Source: Bacteroidota bacterium (GTDB lineage Bacteria; Bacteroidota; Ignavibacteria; Tepidaquicellales; Tepidaquicellaceae). Taken from it: a stretch of 6,802 nt of DNA. Both the position numbers and the translations under genes were made by a program. The DNA lies in assembly GCA_023429265.1 (NCBI GenBank), contig JAEYVS010000192.1, positions 1 to 6,802 on the forward strand. Direction: 5' to 3'. The notes under the pieces were generated by a model. The model was not told the DNA's origin. It did no database searches and saw only the letters and a program-made list of their open reading frames with translations. How positions within the stretch are numbered: position 1 is the stretch's first letter; the number at the start of each line of letters is the position of its first letter. Shown here piece by piece: positions 1 through 6,473 of the stretch.

Positions 1-867
1 GATAATGATGGAGATAAAGATATGTTTGTTGGTGGATTTTTGATAGGGCAATCAAAATTTTATAAAAACACCGGAACATCTTCAAATTTCAGTTTTACTT
101 TTGAATCAAGCGCTGCCGGAATGGGTATTGACAGCTTAGGACAAAGCTCGACCCCCGTATTTGTTGACATAGATAATGACGGCGACTATGATTTCTTTTC
201 GGGTGATTGGAACGGAAGGATTCATTTTTACGAGAATACAGGAACAGCTTCCAATTATAATTTCGAGTTCAGATCTAAATTTTATAATGGTATCGATGTC
301 GGTGATGAGAGTGTACCTAGGTTTTATGACATCGATGATGATGGTGATTACGATCTTTTCATAGGCAGAGCAGATGGCAAAATTTCCTTTTACAGAAATG
401 ATGGAAATGCCACAACTCCAAATTTTGTATTGGTTACCAACAGTTACAAAGACATCTATGTGACCCGAAACGCTGCCCCCGAATTCATAGACATAGATAA
501 TGATACCGATGTGGATCTTTTCATTGGTAATATCAAAGGTGGCTTGTATTATTTCAACAACACGGACGTAATCGGCATCCAAACGATTACTTCTAGCATC
601 CCTGACGGATTTTTACTTAAACAAAACTATCCAAACCCATTTAATCCATCGACAAATATATCTTTCGACATTCCTAAAAGTTCTTTTGTGGAATTAAGAA
701 TATACGATATCTCAGGCAGGGAGATCACTAAACTGGTATCACAGGACCTAAATCCCGGATCATATAATTACTCCTGGGAAGCCAATAACTTATCTTCAGG
801 AGTATATTTTTATACTCTCAAAGCCGGTGACTTCGTTTCCACAAAGAAAATGCTGCTTTTAAAGTAA
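1..867 (+). CDS. Secreted FG-GAP/VCBS-repeat protein with T9SS type A sorting domain (5' end missing)
   Basis: This is the C-terminal 288 residues of a larger surface or secreted protein; the frame is open from base 1, so the ATG at 22 is an internal Met and the true start lies upstream. Four Asp/Asn-rich calcium-type loops (DxDxDGDxD class) are visible at fragment residues 1-7, 58-64, 112-118 and 166-172, each followed by an aromatic-rich strand such as 'HFYENTG' or 'SFYRNDG'. This is the FG-GAP/VCBS pattern, which usually folds as a beta-propeller and mediates adhesion or carbohydrate/protein binding. Residues 209-288 form a T9SS sorting domain: NYPNPFNPST, then 'YDISGREI', 'LSSGVYFY' and the terminal KKMLLLK. 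The protein should cross the inner membrane by Sec and the outer membrane by T9SS, where the domain is normally cleaved. The fourth loop has Thr in place of the usual Gly (DNDTDVD). Ligand unknown; class assignment is firm, specific function is not. Confidence 0.93.
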   Translation, partial: DNDGDKDMFVGGFLIGQSKFYKNTGTSSNFSFTFESSAAGMGIDSLGQSSTPVFVDIDNDGDYDFFSGDWNGRIHFYENTGTASNYNFEFRSKFYNGIDVGDESVPRFYDIDDDGDYDLFIGRADGKISFYRNDGNATTPNFVLVTNSYKDIYVTRNAAPEFIDIDNDTDVDLFIGNIKGGLYYFNNTDVIGIQTITSSIPDGFLLKQNYPNPFNPSTNISFDIPKSSFVELRIYDISGREITKLVSQDLNPGSYNYSWEANNLSSGVYFYTLKAGDFVSTKKMLLLK

Positions 868-884
868 TGATTTAAATTACTTTA
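860..884 (+). terminator. Possible weak AT-rich hairpin terminator overlapping the stop codon
   Basis: A perfect 9-base inverted repeat, TAAAGTAAT (860-868) and ATTACTTTA (876-884), encloses a 7-base loop. It begins inside the last codons of the FG-GAP gene and includes its TAA stop. It is followed by only a short T-rich run (TTTATG). Only one G-C pair is present, so the hairpin is weak. It could reduce read-through into the next gene or be a chance feature of AT-rich DNA. Confidence 0.3.
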
Positions 885-945
885 TTTATGCAACCCTCAA
901 AGAGGATTTACCATCTAAAGAGTAAAACCTTTAAAAGGGAAAACT

Positions 946-1836
946 ATGAGAAAAATCATCCTGATTTTTACAATTCTTATAATCTATTCCAATTCCTATT
1001 CCCAGCATACCATTGATGAAAGCAATGACTTACCCGAGAAAAAGGAAATACCATCCGTTAATAAATTCCGCGGTGCAAAATTTCTCGAAAAGCCTACAAT
1101 TGAAATGTCCTATGGTATTTCCGATATTGGTATCGATGGACTTTCCTCTGAGATATCTCCCTCAGGTATGCTCGAACTAAAGCTTGGATATTCCACTCAA
1201 AGAAAGAGTTACTACGATAAAAAAAGTGTTTTGAAATACCTGAGTGGCTTTACCTTTCTGAGTGTAGCATCCACTGATCTGAATAGTAATGTAAAACCCG
1301 TCTCAGAATTAAATTCCGAAACCTGGCGATTTGGGCTGGGAATGAAACAGGGCTATGGAGTCGAAATAGGTGAAAGCGCGATAATGCCATATACATCAGG
1401 GGCTTTTGTCTGGTCGAGGTTTAATCTGCAGGGAAATCCGGGTTCGCTTTCTGAAACAGATCTTAACCTTTTGTCAAACTTTAATGAGACATTCAGGTTC
1501 GGGACACTTTCTGAAAGCGGTATAAACCTTCAAATTGTGCCGCTCATTACTTTACAGGCTAAATATGAAAGAGCAATTGTATTCCCGAGGCATTTATTCA
1601 CTGTCCAGATGGGAAGTATGCTTATTGAAACGGTTGGAGCATATATGCTGGGTGATTTTATCGACAATGTAATGAGGAATTCCCCTGTATTAGGGACAAT
1701 AGTAAGTTTTGCTTTAAAGAGCGGTTATTCATATGGAATATATGAACTCAGAAAATCCGAGATGAACTGGCCCTTTGGCGGTGAAGCACCGCTGAGTTTT
1801 AATACTTATAAAGTAGGTATGACGTTTACATTTTAA
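946..1836 (+). CDS. Exported protein of unknown family, probable outer-membrane beta-barrel
   Basis: I do not recognise the family of this 296-residue protein. It opens with a signal peptide (Arg2-Lys3, a hydrophobic stretch about residues 4-13, and a likely cleavage around 'SNSYSQ' near residue 20). The mature part alternates polar and hydrophobic or aromatic residues, as in transmembrane beta-strands, for example 'EMSYGIS', 'LELKLGYSTQ', 'WRFGLGMKQGYGVEIGE' and 'LQAKYERAIVF'. The chain ends in 'YKVGMTFTF'; a final strand closed by Phe is the usual signal recognised by the BAM machinery. These points suggest a small outer-membrane barrel, but no catalytic or binding motif is visible. The start is supported by AAGGGA at 935-940, five bases before the ATG. 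It lies 78 bases after the FG-GAP gene and 114 before the hydrolase, so operon membership is uncertain. A periplasmic beta-rich protein is the alternative. Confidence 0.8.
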   Translation: MRKIILIFTILIIYSNSYSQHTIDESNDLPEKKEIPSVNKFRGAKFLEKPTIEMSYGISDIGIDGLSSEISPSGMLELKLGYSTQRKSYYDKKSVLKYLSGFTFLSVASTDLNSNVKPVSELNSETWRFGLGMKQGYGVEIGESAIMPYTSGAFVWSRFNLQGNPGSLSETDLNLLSNFNETFRFGTLSESGINLQIVPLITLQAKYERAIVFPRHLFTVQMGSMLIETVGAYMLGDFIDNVMRNSPVLGTIVSFALKSGYSYGIYELRKSEMNWPFGGEAPLSFNTYKVGMTFTF

Positions 1837-1865
1837 GTGATTCCCTCCGATAAGAATTGCTTAAT

Positions 1866-1895
1866 CCCACCGGGGTAATCAAATGCTCCGGCGGG
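1866..1895 (+). terminator. GC-rich hairpin between the barrel and hydrolase genes
   Basis: CCCACCGGGG (1866-1875) and CTCCGGCGGG (1886-1895) can pair over 10 positions, with one A-C mismatch and one G-T wobble, around a 10-base loop. It stands out as GC-rich in an AT-rich gap 29 bases after the barrel gene's stop codon. No run of T follows (TAATTATACC), so it is not a canonical intrinsic terminator. It may instead be a transcript 3'-end stabilising hairpin or a dispersed intergenic palindrome. Confidence 0.4.
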
Positions 1896-1950
1896 TAATT
1901 ATACCGTTCAATTCCATTTCAATTCTATACAGCCATGTATAAATTTACAT

Positions 1951-3171
1951 ATGAAAAGAGTTTTATTGAAAATACTTTGCTTGATTGTTATATGTCTATC
2001 TCCTGAGTTTTCTTCTGCCCAGGACTTCAAACTCCCCCAGCCTTCGGAAGAATATAATATTGGTACAACAAAATTTTATTTACAGGATGTATACCGCGAG
2101 GAAACATTCACTGAAGATCCGAATGACTTTCGTCACTTCATGGTAAGAGCCTGGTACCCTGCTGATGTTCCGGGGACATCTCCACGGCTCAAATACCTAG
2201 AAGGATATAATATCGACACACTAAAGTATTTCTGGGATATGTTTGGTATTCCCGAAAATCTCTTTGACCTGATCGGTAAAGTAGAAACGAACTCTTATGT
2301 AGATGCCCCAATATCCGGCAAGGAAAGTAAATTTCCCGTCATAATTTTCTCTCATGGATATGGGCTAGGCATACCGGAGTTATATACATTTGTTGCTGAA
2401 AACCTGGCGGCAAACGGATACATTGTCTTGAGTCTGACTCATCCTTATGAATCTGTTGAGATAGATTATCCGGATAGACCGGCAGCCTACGTTTCGGAGA
2501 GAGCAAGTGAAATGCTTCAGGAAAATATGATGCAGTACGGTTCTCTAAAGAATGCTGTAAATGACGAAGAGAGAGTGAAAGCTACTGAGCTTGTTTTGGA
2601 AAATTCAAAGATTGCAATGGAGAGCATCGAAGCCTGGGTAAAAGATTCGGAATATCTGCTAAACCAGCTCGAAAGTTCAACCGGAAACGTCTCAAACTTC
2701 ATAAAAGACAAAGCCGATATTAATAATATTGGGGCGTTGGGACATTCCTTTGGCGGTGCCACAGCGGGTGAACTCGCTATGAACGACTCACGAATCAAAG
2801 CAGTAATGAATATGGATGGATTCCAGTACGGCAGTTTATTCGGGAAGGAACTTACATTTCCTTATGCAATGGTATATAGCGATTTTAATAAGCAAATGAA
2901 TGATGCTATACTCACCTCCACGCAGAGTGACTTATACTTGATTACAATTCCTGAGACCCTTCATTTTTCGTTTTCGGACCTCTCTTCGTATCCCGATGTG
3001 TTTGATAAGAAGGCATTTGCAGGAACGATTGACAGTCAGATATTCATCGAAATGATCAATGAACTGGTATTAGATTATTTTAATAAATATTTAAAAGCCT
3101 CAGAGGAGGAATTCCCTTCTCCTGTATTTATGACGAATTACCGCTTAGATCTAAAAACACTACGAAAATAA
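1951..3171 (+). CDS. Secreted PAF-acetylhydrolase-like serine esterase (alpha/beta hydrolase)
   Basis: This 406-residue protein belongs to the alpha/beta-hydrolase group typified by plasma platelet-activating-factor acetylhydrolase (PAF-AH II, Lp-PLA2). A signal peptide covers about residues 1-23 (Lys2-Arg3, hydrophobic core, 'FSSAQ' cleavage region). The N-terminal segment 'ETFTEDPNDFRHFMVRAWYP' is the usual lead-in of this family. 'FSHGYG' at 133-138 matches the oxyanion-hole strand, 'GHSFGG' at 264-269 is the nucleophile elbow with Ser266, Asp289 lies in 'MNMDGF' and His338 in 'TLHFSFSDL'. The Ser-to-Asp spacing of 23 equals that of the human enzyme (Ser273, Asp296), so the triad is complete. 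Residues of about 165-245 are helix-rich and probably form a lid. It should hydrolyse short-chain or oxidised acyl esters in the periplasm or outside; the real substrate is unknown. No clear Shine-Dalgarno precedes the ATG, but the signal peptide fixes the start. The lipoprotein gene follows after 39 bases, suggesting one transcript. Confidence 0.9.
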   Translation: MKRVLLKILCLIVICLSPEFSSAQDFKLPQPSEEYNIGTTKFYLQDVYREETFTEDPNDFRHFMVRAWYPADVPGTSPRLKYLEGYNIDTLKYFWDMFGIPENLFDLIGKVETNSYVDAPISGKESKFPVIIFSHGYGLGIPELYTFVAENLAANGYIVLSLTHPYESVEIDYPDRPAAYVSERASEMLQENMMQYGSLKNAVNDEERVKATELVLENSKIAMESIEAWVKDSEYLLNQLESSTGNVSNFIKDKADINNIGALGHSFGGATAGELAMNDSRIKAVMNMDGFQYGSLFGKELTFPYAMVYSDFNKQMNDAILTSTQSDLYLITIPETLHFSFSDLSSYPDVFDKKAFAGTIDSQIFIEMINELVLDYFNKYLKASEEEFPSPVFMTNYRLDLKTLRK

Positions 3172-3210
3172 GCTGTTTTATAAAAGAAAATCCTTTGTTA
3201 TTTTAAAGAA

Positions 3211-3233
3211 ATGGAAAAATCGATGGAAAAATC
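3211..3233 (+). repeat. 12-base tandem duplication at the lipoprotein start
   Basis: ATGGAAAAATC occurs at 3211-3221 and again at 3223-3233, giving the N-terminus MEKSMEKS and two in-frame start codons. The AAAGAA just before 3211 is the better, though weak, ribosome-binding candidate. The repeat looks like a slippage or short-duplication event that lengthened the positively charged n-region of the signal sequence by four residues. Confidence 0.75.
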
Positions 3234-4005
3234 AAAATTTATACTGACCTTATTAATTCTTGCAGCGGTGATAATAGCCTGTGGCAGAGGTAGAGATAAA
3301 AGTGAGGATGATGAAAGCTCCCAAAAGAAGATAGAAAGATACAGTGACAAGGATGAAGAATCTGAAGAGACAGAAGAAAAAAAGCTTGTTTACGGAAATC
3401 CTTATCTGCTGCAGGGTACACCTTTTGTGTTGATTCCCCTGAGTATGTCATATAAGGAAGAAAATATCTTTAATAAGTTTAAACGGGAATATTTTTCTCC
3501 CGAGCAATACTACTCAAAGTATTCCGAAAGATACGACCGATTTGATTACAGTGAATTACATAATATCATATTCTATAATAGCAGTGATAGCAGCAGCTAC
3601 TCACTTCTGAATAGGAAAGCATTAATTAACAAGTTTTACATACCATCCTCACGTGATGCAGACACTTCCAGAGGAAAATTCATCATTTTCTCATTGATAG
3701 AAGAGGATTACAATAATGATGATGAGATCGATGAAGATGACGGCGAAACAGTCTATAAATGTTCTATCTTTGGAACGGACATTCGCCAGATATCACCTGA
3801 CAGAATTCAGCTTATAGATTGGGAAGCAAATGATGCAAACGATATGATTTTACTTTATGTAAGAGATGACGTTAATAGAGATAAAAAGTTTGACACCAGG
3901 GATGAAACAAAGATATTAGGTACATCCATTACAAATTCAAATATTGGCAAAGAAATCCTTAATGATTCATTACGAAATTCTATGAAGACCTTATATGGTA
4001 AATAG
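3211..4005 (+). CDS. Lipoprotein with two EF-hand/dockerin-like calcium loops, function unknown
   Basis: This 264-residue protein begins with a hydrophobic stretch (residues 10-22) ending in the lipobox 'IIAC', so Cys24 is probably lipidated and the protein membrane-anchored. A very acidic, Ser/Glu/Lys-rich linker follows (about 30-58), then a globular part. Two loops match DxNxDxx(I/F)xxxD, the calcium-binding pattern of dockerins and EF-hands: 166-177 (Asp166, Asn168, Asp170, Ile173, Asp177) and 220-231 (Asp220, Asn222, Asp224, Phe227, Asp231, then Glu232). Between them is 'IFGTDIRQISPD', resembling the 'D..G.n..QlsP' strands of TolB/WD40-like surface proteins. Function is not recognised; calcium binding is inference. 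The start may be ATG 3211 or ATG 3223, because the first 12 bases are almost exactly repeated; both keep the signal sequence. It follows the esterase gene closely, and its last 11 bases overlap pdxH in another frame. Confidence 0.82.
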   Translation: MEKSMEKSKFILTLLILAAVIIACGRGRDKSEDDESSQKKIERYSDKDEESEETEEKKLVYGNPYLLQGTPFVLIPLSMSYKEENIFNKFKREYFSPEQYYSKYSERYDRFDYSELHNIIFYNSSDSSSYSLLNRKALINKFYIPSSRDADTSRGKFIIFSLIEEDYNNDDEIDEDDGETVYKCSIFGTDIRQISPDRIQLIDWEANDANDMILLYVRDDVNRDKKFDTRDETKILGTSITNSNIGKEILNDSLRNSMKTLYGK

Positions 4006-4642
4006 GGACCTGACAGACATACGCGGAAATTATGTTTCAGAAGGACTTGACATCAGTTCAGCATCTCCGGATCCTTTTGTGCAGTTCGACGAATGGTTTA
4101 AAGAGTATCTCGAAATTGAACATCAGGACCCTAACGCAATGACCCTTTCTACCTGCAATAAGGATGGTAGACCAACATCCCGCACAGTGTTATTAAAAAG
4201 CTATGGCAATGAGGGATTTGTCTTCTTTACTAATTATTCGAGTAAAAAGGGAAAAGCCCTGGAAGAAAATCCAAATGCTTCGCTGCTATTTTTTATGAGG
4301 CAGCTCCACAGGCAGGTAAGAATTGAAGGCAAAGTAGAAAAAATTTCATTAGACGAATCCATTGAATATTTTCATTCACGTCCGCGGGAAAGCCAGCTGG
4401 CTGCTCTCGCATCCTCACAAAGCGAGGTCATCTCATCACGGGAAGACCTTCTTTCAAAATATGAATCTCTTTCCAGGCAATACGATGGTCAGGAGATTCC
4501 CCTACCCCCTTCTTGGGGCGGTTACAGATTAGTGCCGGATGAATTCGAATTCTGGCAGGGTCGGGAGAACCGCTTACACGACAGGATAAGCTACAAACTG
4601 GAGAATGATAAAAACTGGGGCATAAGGAGACTGAGTCCTTAA
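3995..4642 (+). CDS. pdxH: Pyridoxamine/pyridoxine 5'-phosphate oxidase
   Basis: This FMN enzyme oxidises pyridoxine or pyridoxamine 5'-phosphate to pyridoxal 5'-phosphate in the cytoplasm, using oxygen, as the last step of the DXP-dependent B6 route and in salvage. The 215-residue length fits the family (E. coli, 218). With a constant offset of four from E. coli numbering, the ligand residues are present: Arg63 and Lys68 in 'RTVLLK', Tyr81 to Lys85 in 'TNYSSKKG', Gln107 in 'RQVRIEG', Tyr125, Arg129 and Ser133 in 'EYFHSRPRESQ', Trp187 in 'FEFWQGRENRLHDR', Arg193, His195 and Arg197, and the C-terminal 'RRLSP'. Two positions that are usually Trp differ: Met101 (family 'PW..L.RQV') and Leu138 (family 'IGAW'). 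The start ATG lies inside the end of the lipoprotein gene, giving an 11-base overlap that favours translational coupling; GAAG at 3984-3987 is a weak ribosome site. The identification is very secure. Confidence 0.97.
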   Translation: MVNRDLTDIRGNYVSEGLDISSASPDPFVQFDEWFKEYLEIEHQDPNAMTLSTCNKDGRPTSRTVLLKSYGNEGFVFFTNYSSKKGKALEENPNASLLFFMRQLHRQVRIEGKVEKISLDESIEYFHSRPRESQLAALASSQSEVISSREDLLSKYESLSRQYDGQEIPLPPSWGGYRLVPDEFEFWQGRENRLHDRISYKLENDKNWGIRRLSP

Positions 4643-4671
4643 TTTTTTAGAAATTTAAAAATTCAACAGCT

Positions 4672-4802
4672 ATGAGAGCAATCTGGAGCGGATCAATCAG
4701 TTTTGGCTGGTTAATATTCCTGTAAAGCTATACTCAGGAACAGAAAGTAATACCCTGGACCTGCTCAGACCATCACTCCACTATATAGTCTTCGACCATT
4801 GA
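4672..4802 (+). pseudogene. ku: Truncated, frameshifted 5' remnant of a Ku (non-homologous end joining) gene
   Basis: From ATG 4672 the frame reads 'MRAIWSGSISFG', the nearly invariant N-terminus of bacterial Ku. It then goes out of frame and stops at TAA 4723-4725. Moving to the next frame from 4710 restores 'VNIPVKLYSGTESNTLDLL', exactly the expected continuation of Ku ('FGLVNIPVKLYS'). The two parts rejoin if one base is added in GGCTGG near 4708 (GGC-TTG-GTT), so a one-base deletion is the simplest explanation. This second frame ends at TGA 4800. A third frame from 4768 gives 'DHHSTI', which recalls the 'DHSPI' that follows in many Ku proteins and suggests more small indels. Intact Ku proteins are roughly 250-300 residues; only about 40-45 codons are recognisable, and the rest is gone before the next gene. 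No LigD partner is in view. The remnant cannot produce functional Ku. Confidence 0.85.
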
Positions 4803-4936
4803 AAAATTCTTCAAAACTAAGAATAATATTGAAAAATCCATAAGAATACTGGATAAATTGTAGCGTTCAATATATGGTTTGTTTTTATTCAAAATGCTAT
4901 ATTAATAAAATCTTTAACCTTAAATGGAGAACGTAA
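4803..4936. other. AT-rich non-coding stretch before the propeller gene
   Basis: No gene is recognisable here. One frame is open from 4789 to TAG 4861 and reads 'IEKFFKTKNNIEKSIRILDKL' in its second half only by concatenation of short Lys/Ile/Asn-rich codons; it has no start codon and no family that I recognise, so it may be decayed Ku-gene DNA or chance. The final part, about 4860-4936, must hold the promoter and leader of the downstream gene; TATATT at 4898-4903 is a possible -10-like element, but no well-spaced -35 or Bacteroidota-type -33 partner is evident. GGAG at 4926-4929 is the ribosome-binding site of the next gene. Confidence 0.5.
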
Positions 4937-6451
4937 ATGAAATTTCTACAAGTTCGTTTAATTAGGGGTGTTTATTTATTTCTCATTACTTTTCTTTTTA
5001 CCATTTCAACCACAGCTTCACCAAGGATCAATTATACTGACCTTGTAATAAATTCCATCGAAAATCCTGCTCAGGTGAAACTCGCGAAACAACACGCGCT
5101 GGCTCACAATATGCCAATAAGCGTTTTGCTTCCCGGAAACATCAAAATAGATGTTCTTGGTTTGGAAGATGGAAAAGTTGTTTATGGAGTAATTAATAAT
5201 TTTGCTCACCCTACAAAGGGAGCAAAGACAATGTTCTATGATGAGCTCACAGCTAATTATGATTTATTGAAAGGACAGATATACTATGGCAATGGTGTTA
5301 TAGTTGATAACACAAATGGATTGTATGATCCTCAAATAAGCGAAAGAGGTAACGGTCCATTTCTGTTGATTCCTGATTCAGGGCAAGACCGGATCGTGAT
5401 GGTTGATGCGCAAACAGGTGACATTGTTGATCCTTTTTTCTTCCCGGCCGGGACATTAAATTTTAACCGTCCAAAAGAAGCATTACTTACCCCGAGGGCT
5501 ACATTCCTTGTATCAGACCAATTATCTGATGGTGTTTGGGAGTATGATACAACAGGTACAAGTCTTGGGATTTTTGCACCGGTAGGTGGCGTAAATACAT
5601 CTATTCTGGACAATGTTAGAGGAATAGTTTTTAGGCCAAACGGTAATCTCTTAGTTACAGTCGGCGGCGGTGGTAATATTAACACAGTTCAACAATTTGA
5701 TACGGCGGGTGTAAATTTAGGAACATTTATGTCAGGAGTGACAACAAGCCCTTTCAACCTTGCGTACCGAACAAATGATATTTTAGTCAGCACAGGAAGC
5801 GGAACATCAAGAGTCCATAAGTTTGATTTTAACGGAACATATATTACTTCATTCCCCGGTGCAGGATCTTATGGTACAATGCAGCAAATTTATATAGAAA
5901 ACGATAATAGCTTTGTTGTTTGCTGCCTTACCGGAACTAATGCCGGTCTGGTAAAATTTGATTCTGCAGGAAATCATCTAAGCGTATTAACGGGTATAAG
6001 TACAAATTATGGTGTTTATCGATTAGGCAATGGAAATTATTTGGCTACAAATCCTTCAGGACTTCATGAGATAGATGACACAACTGGAGCTTTAGTCAGA
6101 ACAATTACACCAATGTCAGGAGAATATATTTCGTTTTATGATCCATCTACGCTTGTTGGAGTGGGAAATCAAACCAGTTCAACCGCCGAGACATATAAAC
6201 TATACAATAACTATCCAAATCCATTCAACCCATCTACAAAGATTAGATATGCGATTCCATCAAAGGGAATTGTCACATTAAAAGTGTTTAATACATTAGG
6301 GAAGGAAGTCGCAAAGCTCGTTGAGCAGTTCCATACTCCCGGTGAATATGAGTATACATTCGATGCGTCAGGATTATCAAGCGGCATATACTACTATACT
6401 ATTTCATCCGATAATTTTACCGAAACAAAGAAAATGGTTTTATTGAAATAA
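4937..6451 (+). CDS. Secreted NHL-like beta-propeller protein with T9SS type A sorting domain
   Basis: This 504-residue protein has a Sec signal peptide (Arg7, Arg10, hydrophobic residues 12-22, likely cleavage at 'TTASP' near 28). An N-terminal region to about 135 ('VYGVINNFAHPTKGAKTMFY') resembles the pro-region seen in other T9SS-exported proteins. About six repeats of 40-50 residues follow, starting near 142, 189, 236, 280, 324 and 364. Each has a strand such as 'FLVSD' or 'NLLVTV' and then 'V(W/H/K)(E/K)FD..G..L..F', the pattern of NHL/SMP-30-like propeller blades. Residues 425-504 are the sorting domain (NYPNPFNPST, 'LSSGIYYY', terminal KKMVLLK), so the protein should reach the surface or medium by T9SS. 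No catalytic residues are evident; a binding or scaffold role is most likely. GGAG at 4926-4929, seven bases before the ATG, supports the start. The gene stands alone, between the Ku relic and a strong terminator. Confidence 0.93.
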   Translation: MKFLQVRLIRGVYLFLITFLFTISTTASPRINYTDLVINSIENPAQVKLAKQHALAHNMPISVLLPGNIKIDVLGLEDGKVVYGVINNFAHPTKGAKTMFYDELTANYDLLKGQIYYGNGVIVDNTNGLYDPQISERGNGPFLLIPDSGQDRIVMVDAQTGDIVDPFFFPAGTLNFNRPKEALLTPRATFLVSDQLSDGVWEYDTTGTSLGIFAPVGGVNTSILDNVRGIVFRPNGNLLVTVGGGGNINTVQQFDTAGVNLGTFMSGVTTSPFNLAYRTNDILVSTGSGTSRVHKFDFNGTYITSFPGAGSYGTMQQIYIENDNSFVVCCLTGTNAGLVKFDSAGNHLSVLTGISTNYGVYRLGNGNYLATNPSGLHEIDDTTGALVRTITPMSGEYISFYDPSTLVGVGNQTSSTAETYKLYNNYPNPFNPSTKIRYAIPSKGIVTLKVFNTLGKEVAKLVEQFHTPGEYEYTFDASGLSSGIYYYTISSDNFTETKKMVLLK

Positions 6452-6473
6452 TAAGTTAAAATCCACACATCTT

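Noticed and set aside
136..582. 148-residue open frame on the - strand opposite the FG-GAP repeats
   Set aside because: It is the antisense shadow of a repeat-rich gene; its Ile/Val-rich product reflects the Asp codons (GAT) read backwards and matches no family.
1935..1950. ATGTA / TACAT inverted repeat and a TAnnTTTG-like element immediately before the hydrolase start
   Set aside because: Five-base arms are too short, the -7-like match is imperfect, it would sit on the start codon, and no partner -33 box is visible.
4641..4663. Inverted repeat AATTTTT / AAAAATT just after the pdxH stop, as a terminator
   Set aside because: The stem is made only of A-T pairs, and no T run follows the right arm; it is expected by chance in AT-rich DNA.
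4789..4863. Short open frame rich in Lys, Ile and Asn after the Ku remnant, considered as a small gene or Ku C-terminus
   Set aside because: It has no start codon or ribosome site, is only about 24 codons long, and does not resemble a Ku C-terminus that I recognise.
5332..5685. 117-residue open frame on the - strand within the propeller gene
   Set aside because: It lies wholly inside a well-supported + strand gene, has no ribosome site or recognisable domain, and is a shadow frame.
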